Part shown: positions 28,382 through 35,388 of the stretch, piece after piece
Layout: each line of letters starts with the position of its first letter
Numbering within the stretch: the stretch's first letter is position 1
Assembly (NCBI GenBank): GCA_947564305.1
Contig: CANOBT010000001.1
Location: forward strand, 1 to 64,000
Source of the DNA: an uncultured Lachnospiraceae bacterium
GTDB lineage: Bacteria > Bacillota_A > Clostridia > Lachnospirales > Lachnospiraceae
Length of the DNA stretch: 64,000 nucleotides
Direction: 5' to 3'
Notes under the pieces: model-generated
Seen by the model: only the letters and a program-made list of their open reading frames with translations
Told to the model about the DNA's origin: nothing
The model's database searches: none
Program-made: the position numbers and the translations under genes

Positions 28382-29160
28382 TGGATTTTTATATATTAAC
28401 ATTGTTTCCTGAGATGGTGTCAGACGGACTGAATACAAGTATCATTGGCCGCGCAGTCAATCGTGGGCTTTTATCGATTGAGGCGATGAACATTCGGGAT
28501 TATGCATTTAACAAGCATCAGAGCGTAGATGACTATCCTTATGGGGGCGGTGCCGGGATGCTCATGCAGGCAGAGCCGGTGTACCTGGCCTATGAGGCCG
28601 CTGTTCAGCGGATAGAAACTAAGAGACAGGAAGTGCATGCGGAGGCACCGGAAAAAAAGCCCAGGGTCATTTATCTCTCACCCCAGGGAAGGGTATTCAG
28701 CCAAAAAATGGCAGAGGAATTGGCACAGGAAGAGGAGTTGATCCTGCTGTGCGGACATTATGAAGGCATTGATGAAAGAGTGCTGGAAGAGATTGTGACA
28801 GATTATGTGTCCATCGGAGATTACGTATTGACCGGCGGGGAGCTTCCGGCGATGGTGATGGTGGATACGATTTCCAGACTGATTCCTGGTGTGCTTCATA
28901 ATGATATCTCGGCAGAATTAGAATCTTTTCAGGGAAATCTGCTGGAATACCCACAATATTCCCGCCCGGAATCGTGGCATGGAAAAAAAGTTCCGGAGGT
29001 GCTCTTGTCCGGGCATCATGCGAATATTCAGAAATGGAAAAGACAGCAGTCTATCCTGCGCACAAAGCAATGGAGGCCGGATTTGCTGGAAACGTGCGAA
29101 TTGACCGATGAAGAGCAGTCCTGGCTTACAGAGAACAGCTTGGTAGATAAAAATGAATAA
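28378..29160 (+). CDS. trmD: tRNA (guanine-N1)-methyltransferase
   Basis: A 260-residue SPOUT methyltransferase making m1G37 in tRNA. Motifs: FYILTLFPEMV, DYPYGGGAGMLMQ, LCGHYEGIDERV, and GDYVLTGGELPAMV with the AdoMet knot. Two start codons are in tandem (28378 and 28381). It is the last gene before the injection-system cluster; rplS, normally next, is 33 kb away. Confidence 0.97.
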   Translation: MMDFYILTLFPEMVSDGLNTSIIGRAVNRGLLSIEAMNIRDYAFNKHQSVDDYPYGGGAGMLMQAEPVYLAYEAAVQRIETKRQEVHAEAPEKKPRVIYLSPQGRVFSQKMAEELAQEEELILLCGHYEGIDERVLEEIVTDYVSIGDYVLTGGELPAMVMVDTISRLIPGVLHNDISAELESFQGNLLEYPQYSRPESWHGKKVPEVLLSGHHANIQKWKRQQSILRTKQWRPDLLETCELTDEEQSWLTENSLVDKNE

Positions 29161-29176
29161 CAGATCTGTATTTGAG

Positions 29177-29208
29177 CCGCAGTATAAAAATCTGCGGTTC
29201 TTTTTTTC
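29177..29208 (+). terminator. trmD terminator
   Basis: CCGCAG (29177-29182) and CTGCGG (29192-29197) followed by TTCTTTTTTT. It isolates the ribosomal operon from the injection-system cluster. Confidence 0.85.
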
Positions 29209-29241
29209 ATTTTGTTGCACTGCTGAAATATCTAATTACTT

Positions 29242-29291
29242 ACATCTTATGAAGATTTTTAACATCTTGTGTCGTTTTTTGTCATCTTGTG
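29242..29291 (+). promoter_or_regulatory. Three 10-bp direct repeats at 20-bp period ahead of the injection-system operon
   Basis: ACATCTTATG (29242), ACATCTTGTG (29262) and TCATCTTGTG (29282) are spaced exactly 20 bases apart, i.e. on one face of the helix. They lie between the trmD terminator and the first cluster gene, just ahead of a weak TTGTGC-17-TTAAAA promoter (29287-29315). The layout is typical of a tandem activator or response-regulator site. The protein that binds is unknown. Confidence 0.55.
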
Positions 29292-29336
29292 CACAAATAG
29301 TTGATTGTGTTAAAAAAAATGATATCATTATCAATT

Positions 29337-31271
29337 ATGACGAAAAAAGGATATACAACATATAAAGAATTTCTGGAGGAATTGATCCTGTGGGGAGATC
29401 TGGCTGTGCAGGAGCAGGAGAAAGATTGGGATGCGCAGGAGTTTTTTTTGCAGATATGGAAGCGCTCACAGCAGGGGGCGACAGCAGAGGTGTTTTCGCC
29501 CTTTCTTTATGTGGTACTATCTGCTAGGCTTAGCAGAGGGGAAGCTATGTTCCTGGCGGCAGCTCTGTATGTTGGTATCAAAGGTAGCAGAGAAACCCCT
29601 GTTGCATTTACATATTATTTTTGGGAACATTTTCTGAAAAAAGGCGAAAAAACATGTTCAGAGGCAGAGTTATTTTATGAGGCATCTCCTGTTTTATTCC
29701 GGCGGGAAATAGAGCCGGAGAGTGGTGAAGTCTATGTCCGGATTGTACCGCAGGTTTTTCTTTTTTTGAGTAAGGGAATTTTGACTGAATCCAAAATACC
29801 AGGAATGTATTGGTATCATAGAAGGGAAGACGGCCTTCCTTTTTTGGGAAGTCATATCCGTGTATATGAGCAGATGCAGTCTTGCATGGAGACCATTCCG
29901 GGAAAAAAACTCTTCTATATACATGGCAGAAAGGGGAGCGGAAGAAAATTAAATTATGCTTACCTGGCATCGGCTGTGGGCAGGAGTCTGGCAGTCGCAG
30001 AATATGAAATTCTTTCTTCCATGCAGCATTTACAGGAAATTCTTGTAGAGTGCATCCTGCATCACGGTATGCTGGCAGTGGAAATGCCGGACAAGGAAGT
30101 AACAGATTTTTCTCTCATTCTTGACTGGATGGAAGAAGAAAACCTGTTTTTCCTGGGGGAGAGGGAGGTTCTTCCTTATGATATGAGAAAGAACAGACAG
30201 TATCTTTCCTTTCAGATTGATACACAGAGAGTTCTCAGTGACCAGGAGTTATTTCAAAAGTTAACCCAGGAGTACTATTGGGATAGTGAGGAGACCAGAA
30301 AGGATTTTTTAGGAAGATATGCATTCCTTCCTGGGAAGGTAAGGCATGTACTGGAACTGTCGAAGACCTATGTCCTGAGCCGTGGAGATGATGGGATTAC
30401 AGAACAGGATTTAAAGCAGGCAATCATACATTCAGGGGGACATTCACTTCATAAATATGCCAAAAAAGTGGAAGGATTTTATACAATGAAAGATTTAATT
30501 CTGCCGTCAAGACAGAAGGAGACAATCTTTCATATCTGTAATCGCATTAAGAACAAAAAATATGTCTATGAGGACTGGGGCTTGTCTGAAAAGTCGCCCT
30601 ATGGAAATGGAGTATCTGTCATTTTTGCAGGTCCGCCGGGAACCGGCAAGACAATGGCAGCCCAGGTGGTCGCAGCAGAGTTGGGAATGGAGTTATACCG
30701 GGTGGAATTGCCCTCAGTGGTAGATAAATATATTGGAGAAACAGAAAAAAAATTGAACCGTATTTTTGAAGAAGCAGATAAAAGTATGGCAATCCTGTTT
30801 TTTGATGAGGCAGATGTTCTATTCAGCAAACGAACAGAGATTAAAGAGTCCAATGACAAATATAATAATATGGAGATTGCTTTTTTGCTGCAGAAAATGG
30901 AAGAATATGAGGGAGTTAGTATTCTTGCTACCAATTATCTTCAGAATTTTGACGAGGCATTTAGAAGGCGGGTCAGCGACATTGTAGATTTTCCGATGCC
31001 GGACGCAGCTTTCAGAGAGAAAATGTGGAGAAATATGGTTCCAGTACGTCTTCAGATATCGGAGGATATGGATTATCCTTTCCTGGCAAATCAATTTCAG
31101 ATGACAGGAAGTATGATTAAAAATGCACTGGTTTACAGTAGTTTTCTGGCGGCGGAATCTCCAGAGCGGATGTTGACAATGAAGTTAGTGCTGCGAGGAG
31201 TCGCTCATGAATTGGAAAAAAGCGGTAGAAAATTGAACCGGGAAGATTATGGGGAATACTATGATTTCTAA
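29337..31271 (+). CDS. AAA+ ATPase of the contractile injection system (copy 1)
   Basis: A 644-residue AAA+ protein of the eCIS type (Afp15/Pvc15-like), thought to aid assembly or cargo handling. The N-terminal half has a degenerate P-loop, GRKGSGRK (about residue 197). The C-terminal AAA domain is intact: GPPGTGKT (about 432), ILFFDEADVLF (about 486), ATNYLQNFDEAFRRR with sensor 1 and the arginine finger. No clear ribosome site; possible starts are ATG 29319, ATG 29337 and earlier TTG/GTG codons. First gene of the cluster and a paralogue of the gene at 59436. Confidence 0.85.
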   Translation: MTKKGYTTYKEFLEELILWGDLAVQEQEKDWDAQEFFLQIWKRSQQGATAEVFSPFLYVVLSARLSRGEAMFLAAALYVGIKGSRETPVAFTYYFWEHFLKKGEKTCSEAELFYEASPVLFRREIEPESGEVYVRIVPQVFLFLSKGILTESKIPGMYWYHRREDGLPFLGSHIRVYEQMQSCMETIPGKKLFYIHGRKGSGRKLNYAYLASAVGRSLAVAEYEILSSMQHLQEILVECILHHGMLAVEMPDKEVTDFSLILDWMEEENLFFLGEREVLPYDMRKNRQYLSFQIDTQRVLSDQELFQKLTQEYYWDSEETRKDFLGRYAFLPGKVRHVLELSKTYVLSRGDDGITEQDLKQAIIHSGGHSLHKYAKKVEGFYTMKDLILPSRQKETIFHICNRIKNKKYVYEDWGLSEKSPYGNGVSVIFAGPPGTGKTMAAQVVAAELGMELYRVELPSVVDKYIGETEKKLNRIFEEADKSMAILFFDEADVLFSKRTEIKESNDKYNNMEIAFLLQKMEEYEGVSILATNYLQNFDEAFRRRVSDIVDFPMPDAAFREKMWRNMVPVRLQISEDMDYPFLANQFQMTGSMIKNALVYSSFLAAESPERMLTMKLVLRGVAHELEKSGRKLNREDYGEYYDF

Positions 31272-32013
31272 AAAGCAGCGATGGGAGAAAGGACAATCCA
31301 TTCATCATAAGGATGATAAGGGGCGTTTTCAGATTGAAAATACCTATGGACGTTTACAATACATCAAAGAGGATTCCGCGCAGTTCGAGAAAAAAGAGGG
31401 TTTTCTTTTGGAGGCAAAGGAAGCCCCTGGAACACCAGGGCATACGGAGAAAGAAAAGCATATCAATTGGAAAACATTAAAGGATGCGGATGTAAAAGAA
31501 GAACGTTTTTTATATTCTTCGGAGAAACCTTTTCGGAATCAAGCTGTTTTTTATGATGTGACAGAGTGGAAGAGAAGCAGAGAATTTATGGATTCCATGA
31601 AGTGTGTGCTAAAGGAATGTGAACATCAAACGCTGAAGGATACATTTGGTTTTCTGGATCAGGAACCGGATAGGCTCTGTAAGCAAATTCTCGAACAGGA
31701 GCGGCTGAGGCAGCTTACACTGGAGGAATTCGTTTTTTTTAATAAGCAGATAGATACATTGAATGACCGTATTGAGAAGAAAGAGTCAAAAGAAAGGCAG
31801 TTACGTGCCGAACTACAACTCATGATTGACAGGGGGAAGGAGGAAGAGCAAAAGAAGTTTGAGGTAAGCTTAGAAATGGGGAGACAATTCATACAAGAAG
31901 ACGCGGTAAAGGCTGGGGAGGTAGGTTCGGAAGATGAAGACTTGAATGAGGAAGAGAACAGGAAAACACAAAATAAAAATAGGAAAAACCGGTCTGAAAA
32001 TCAGAAATTTTGA
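31261..32013 (+). CDS. Hypothetical charged, coiled-coil protein in the injection-system cluster
   Basis: About 250 residues, very hydrophilic, with a Glu/Lys/Arg-rich coiled-coil (about residues 145-210, ILEQERLRQLTLEEFVFF onward) and a disordered C-terminal tail rich in Asn/Lys/Glu. No membrane segment or signal peptide. The start overlaps the ATPase gene; ATG 31249 is an alternative. I do not recognise it. Its place between the ATPase and the sheath suggests an assembly or regulatory role in the system. Confidence 0.6.
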   Translation: MISKKQRWEKGQSIHHKDDKGRFQIENTYGRLQYIKEDSAQFEKKEGFLLEAKEAPGTPGHTEKEKHINWKTLKDADVKEERFLYSSEKPFRNQAVFYDVTEWKRSREFMDSMKCVLKECEHQTLKDTFGFLDQEPDRLCKQILEQERLRQLTLEEFVFFNKQIDTLNDRIEKKESKERQLRAELQLMIDRGKEEEQKKFEVSLEMGRQFIQEDAVKAGEVGSEDEDLNEEENRKTQNKNRKNRSENQKF

Positions 32014-32029
32014 ACACCGGGAACAGGTT

Positions 32030-32060
32030 TATAAAAATGTTTTGAGAACGTTTTTATAAT
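32030..32060 (+). promoter_or_regulatory. Palindrome overlapping a TATAAT box before the sheath gene
   Basis: TATAAAAATGTT (32030-32041) and AACGTTTTTATA (32047-32058) form an inverted repeat whose right arm runs into TATAAT (32055-32060). It could be an internal promoter covered by an operator, or a T-rich terminator that limits read-through from the first two genes. No good -35 is seen. Confidence 0.4.
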
Positions 32061-32111
32061 AGACAGCAGTTACAAATAAGACTACGCGATGGACGAGAAA
32101 GGAGGCAGCCG

Positions 32112-32189
32112 GTGTTGGCAGTTCAAAAGCCGATACCGGAAGAATATGGCGGAATATTTATCACCAGGAGTGTATGTGGAAGAGTTTGA
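32112..32189 (+). CDS. Possible 25-residue leader peptide overlapping the sheath start
   Basis: AAAGGAGG (32098-32105) is the best ribosome site in the gap, but the only start it serves is GTG 32112, in another frame from the sheath. That frame reads 25 codons (LAVQKPIPEEYGGIFITR...) and stops 41 bases inside the sheath gene. It may serve translational coupling; it may also be chance. Confidence 0.3.
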   Translation: MLAVQKPIPEEYGGIFITRSVCGRV

Positions 32190-33885
32190 TTCAGGCGGAA
32201 AGCCTATGGAGGGTGTGGGGACCAGCACAGCAGGGTTTATTGGCCTTGCAGAGCGGGGACCTGTGGAGGGAGTCCCACAGCTCGTGACCAATTTTGCAGA
32301 TTTTAAAAGAAAGTATGGCGGTTACCTCTCAGAAAATGAGTATGGTGAATACCGCTTTCTCGCTTATGCAGTGGAACATTTCTTTGTTAATGGCGGCTCA
32401 CGTTGCTTCGTGTCACGCGTGGCCCCGCAGGATGCAAAATGTGCAATAGGTATGGCACCTGCAGAGGCTCCGGTACTCCAGATACAGGCAAAGAATCCGG
32501 GGATGTGGGGAGACAACATGAGTATTGTTGTGACTCCATCCAGCAAGGCAAAGACACAGATTTTAGAGGAAATCCAGACAGCAGACGGAAAAAGATATTC
32601 TGTAAAAAGCTCTGCCGGCTTCAATGATGGGGACATTGTGGTGTATCGGGATAAGACTTCTGTTGTATATAACCGTATTGTAAAAAGTCAGGATAATATC
32701 ATTACGTTTGAAAATGAATTTACCGAGGATGTGGTAGATAAGAATCTGCTTCCCACCAAAGTGATTTCTACCTGCGAATTTAATCTGGAAGTAAAATATG
32801 ATGATATCGTAGAATTTTATGAAAATCTGTCATTCAATATCGCAATTCCAAACTATGTGGAGAAAAAGACGGCAAAATCAGATTTGGTTGCGGTACGTTA
32901 TGTGGGTTCCCCTACAGAAAATGCGGTTGCTCCGTTTGATCAGATTGCAGGGGAGGAGCCGGAAAAAGCATTCTGTACTATCAGCTTGAAAAATGGAAGT
33001 AATGGTTCGGTCTCTGGAATCACTGCGGCAGATTATATCGGAACAGATAATGGAGCAGGAAAACGGACAGGAATTCAAAGCTTTCTGGATAATGACAATG
33101 TTTCCATCATGGCAATTCCAGGTGTCACAGACCCCAACGTACAGTTGATGCTTGTGGCGCACTGCGAGAATCTGGCAAGCCGTTTTGCGGTATTGGATAT
33201 GCCACGGGATGCGAAGAAGATTGAAGACATCGTGGCACATCGGGATATTGTGGACAGCAATTACGCGGCCATGTACCATCCGTGGCTGGAAGTATTTGAC
33301 CCATTGGATAAGAAAAATATTGCAATCCCACCATCAGGCTCTGTTTTGGGAATCTACGCGAGAAGCGATACTTCCAGAGGAGTACATAAGGCTCCGGCCA
33401 ATGAGACGGTTCGTGCGTGTGTAGGGTTGGACTGCCAGTTTAATAAAGGCGAACAGGATATTTTAAATCCAAAGGGCGTGAATCTGATTCGTACATTCCC
33501 AGGACAGGGAATTCGTGTCTGGGGTGCAAGGACTGCGAGCAGCGATGCAAGCTGGAAATATATCAATGTACGCCGTCTGTTCATTTTTATAGAGGAGACA
33601 ATTAAAGCTAACACCAACTGGGCTGTATTTGAGCCGAATGACGAGGTTCTATGGGTTCGTGTAAAACGTACCATTGATGTATTTTTGACAGGTTTGTGGA
33701 GGACTGGCGCGTTGGCAGGCTCTGCACCATCCGAGGCGTTCTTTGTAAATGTCGGGAGAAATACAATGAGCCAGGATGATATTGATAATGGACGGTTAAT
33801 CTGCGTGATAGGTGTCGCACCGGTAAAACCTGCGGAATTTGTAATCTTTAGAATTTCTCAGAAAACCAGTGATTCCATAGAATAA
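32146..33885 (+). CDS. Contractile tail sheath protein
   Basis: A 579-residue sheath subunit (phage tail sheath/Afp2-4 family), which polymerises around the tube and contracts to drive it. It starts MAEYLSPGVYVEEFDSG, the classical sheath N-terminus, with STAGFIGLAERGP next. The conserved C-terminal part includes GVNLIRTFPGQGIRVWGART, ASSDASWKYINVRRLFIFIE and SEAFFVNVG. The start ATG 32146 has a weak GGAAG. Only one sheath gene is present, where several eCIS carry two or three. Confidence 0.95.
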   Translation: MAEYLSPGVYVEEFDSGGKPMEGVGTSTAGFIGLAERGPVEGVPQLVTNFADFKRKYGGYLSENEYGEYRFLAYAVEHFFVNGGSRCFVSRVAPQDAKCAIGMAPAEAPVLQIQAKNPGMWGDNMSIVVTPSSKAKTQILEEIQTADGKRYSVKSSAGFNDGDIVVYRDKTSVVYNRIVKSQDNIITFENEFTEDVVDKNLLPTKVISTCEFNLEVKYDDIVEFYENLSFNIAIPNYVEKKTAKSDLVAVRYVGSPTENAVAPFDQIAGEEPEKAFCTISLKNGSNGSVSGITAADYIGTDNGAGKRTGIQSFLDNDNVSIMAIPGVTDPNVQLMLVAHCENLASRFAVLDMPRDAKKIEDIVAHRDIVDSNYAAMYHPWLEVFDPLDKKNIAIPPSGSVLGIYARSDTSRGVHKAPANETVRACVGLDCQFNKGEQDILNPKGVNLIRTFPGQGIRVWGARTASSDASWKYINVRRLFIFIEETIKANTNWAVFEPNDEVLWVRVKRTIDVFLTGLWRTGALAGSAPSEAFFVNVGRNTMSQDDIDNGRLICVIGVAPVKPAEFVIFRISQKTSDSIE

Positions 33886-33906
33886 CAGAAAGGGGCATAG
33901 GGAAAG

Positions 33907-34332
33907 ATGGCTACTTATCCACATGGAAAGTTTAGATATAAGGTTGAAATAGACGGCCTGGAGGCCGGAGGATTTTCAGAGGCATCCGGATTTGATGCAT
34001 CCATTGATGTAATTGAGTACCGTGAAGGTGATATGGTACAGACACCGATGAAGGTTCCAGGATTAAAAAAATATGGAAATATTACATTGAAACAGGGCGT
34101 AGCAGACTCTATGGTCATGTATGAATGGATGATTGCCGGAGTCGAAGGGGAAGTGGAACGCAAAACCATCACTATCACAATTTTGGATGAGACTGAGACT
34201 GCCGCCGCTTCCTGGCAGGTGATCAATGCATGGCCGACAAAGTATACGGCGCCGGATTTTAACGCAACTTCTTCCGAGATTGCGATTGAATCGGTTGAGA
34301 TTGCGCATGAAGGAATGACAAGAGTATCGTAA
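33907..34332 (+). CDS. Inner tube protein 1 (T4 gp19/Afp1-like)
   Basis: A 141-residue Hcp-like tube subunit that stacks in rings inside the sheath. Family features are YKVEIDGLEAGGFSEASGF near the N-terminus, VIEYREGD, KVPGLKKYGNITLKQG and a C-terminal ESVEIAHEG. It directly follows the sheath gene with GAAAGGGG upstream, the standard order in contractile systems. Cargo would travel in the lumen of this tube. Confidence 0.93.
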   Translation: MATYPHGKFRYKVEIDGLEAGGFSEASGFDASIDVIEYREGDMVQTPMKVPGLKKYGNITLKQGVADSMVMYEWMIAGVEGEVERKTITITILDETETAAASWQVINAWPTKYTAPDFNATSSEIAIESVEIAHEGMTRVS

Positions 34333-34374
34333 AATATGACCGCGGGCGGAAAGGGCATATGAAAGGAGAAGAAT

Positions 34375-34743
34375 ATGTTTGAGACAGAATTTTCATTTGT
34401 ACTGCCGAAAGGGTATGTGGACAGGGACGGGAATCTCCATAAAGAAGGAAAGATGCGCTTAGCGACCGCGGCGGATGAGATTATGCCGCTGCGCGATCCG
34501 AGGGTACAGCAGAATCCCGGATATCTGACCATCATACTGCTTTCCCGCGTCATCACCAGTCTGGGAGAAATGCCGGCGGTAGATACCAGAGTCGTGGAAG
34601 GCTTGTACACAGTGGACCTGGCATATCTGCAGGATTTCTATCAGCGGATCAATCAGGAAGAAGTACCGGTATACCGTACGGTCTGCCCCCATTGCGGAGA
34701 AGAGATACAGGTGCCAATAAATTTTATGGAGGCCGGGCTATAG
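34375..34743 (+). CDS. Tail assembly (chaperone-like) protein of the injection system
   Basis: A 122-residue protein with MFETEFSFVLPKGYVDRDGNLHKEG, RLATAADEIMPLRDPRV, and a C-terminal CPHCGE single CxxC pair. Similar small proteins follow the tube gene in eCIS loci, the same relative place as tail assembly chaperones in phages. GAAAGGAG precedes ATG. The last codons contain a slippery heptamer and a hairpin, so part of the ribosomes may shift into the DUF6760 frame and make a 182-residue fusion. Confidence 0.75.
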   Translation: MFETEFSFVLPKGYVDRDGNLHKEGKMRLATAADEIMPLRDPRVQQNPGYLTIILLSRVITSLGEMPAVDTRVVEGLYTVDLAYLQDFYQRINQEEVPVYRTVCPHCGEEIQVPINFMEAGL

Positions 34744-34756
34744 AGGTATATCCGGC
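34719..34756 (+). promoter_or_regulatory. Candidate -1 programmed frameshift signal
   Basis: A AAT TTT (34719-34725, in-frame codons ATA AAT TTT) is an XXXYYYZ heptamer. Six bases later GCCGG (34732-34736) pairs with CCGGC (34752-34756), extended by TATA/TATA around a GAGG loop. The -1 frame is exactly that of DUF6760, which has no ATG/GTG/TTG start of its own after the slip site. AGGTG (34709-34713) is a weak SD-like element upstream. Confidence 0.5.
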
Positions 34757-34922
34757 GGAAAAAATATATGAAGAGACCGCGTTCATCGCATATTATATGC
34801 ACTGGAGCCGGGAAGATATCTGGAATCTCTGCCACAGGGAACGTATCCGGTGGTGCAGGGAGATTTCAAATATCAACGGAAAAGTAAACCAGGAACCGGA
34901 AAACGATATTTTCCGGATATAA
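34740..34922 (+). CDS. DUF6760 family protein of the injection system
   Basis: A region of about 60 residues with VYPAEKIYEETAFIAYYMHW and RERIRWCREISNIN, matching the small DUF6760 proteins found beside eCIS tube genes. In-frame ATG, GTG and TTG are missing at the proper N-terminus. GGAGG (34728-34732) lies 7 bases before ATA 34740, so a rare AUA start is one option; a -1 frameshift from the upstream gene is the other. A TTG at 34692 is a third but lacks a ribosome site. Role unknown; presumably tube or baseplate assembly. Confidence 0.7.
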   Translation: MEVYPAEKIYEETAFIAYYMHWSREDIWNLCHRERIRWCREISNINGKVNQEPENDIFRI

Positions 34923-34946
34923 AGGATTGGTAAAGGGAGAAGTGAA

Positions 34947-35387
34947 ATGGCTTTTCAAGATAATCTGGCAAAACGTACCAAATTCAAAGTAATGTTGAAT
35001 GGGATGCCGCTGGGATTTTCCAAGGTGTCCAACATTTCTGCGACGATGGAGTTTGAGCCGGTGATGGAAGGCGGAGTCAATGACAGGGTGCATTATCTGC
35101 AAAAGCCCAGACAGACTCTGGATAAACTGGTGTTGGAATATGGAATTGCCAGCGGGGAGCTGATGAGAACGACTTTGGCTGCCGGAAGTGAACTGAGTCT
35201 CGGTATCGTTATTATGGTGATGCCGGATGAGGGGATGGTTCCCACGGCAACCTATGAAGCAAACTGGGGGATTGTCACCAAGTGGGAGATTGATACTCTG
35301 GATGCTTTGAGCAGCGGTCTGCTCATCAAAAGGGTGGAAATCTCACATACAGGGTTGAATGAGACCATCAATAAAATAGGATTATAA
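34947..35387 (+). CDS. Inner tube protein 2 (Afp5-like tube initiator)
   Basis: A 146-residue tube-family protein, diverged from tube protein 1: FKVMLNGMPLGFSKVSNISATMEFEPVMEGG, QTLDKLVLEYG, and the C-terminal LLIKRVEISHTGLNE. In Afp/PVC such second tube proteins sit at the baseplate end and join the tube to the hub. AAAGGGAG precedes ATG. The next gene starts 2 bases after its stop. Confidence 0.88.
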   Translation: MAFQDNLAKRTKFKVMLNGMPLGFSKVSNISATMEFEPVMEGGVNDRVHYLQKPRQTLDKLVLEYGIASGELMRTTLAAGSELSLGIVIMVMPDEGMVPTATYEANWGIVTKWEIDTLDALSSGLLIKRVEISHTGLNETINKIGL

Positions 35388-35388
35388 G

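Noticed and set aside
33915..34610. 231-codon minus-strand open frame
   Set aside because: Antisense to the tube gene and the next gene, both with clear family motifs.
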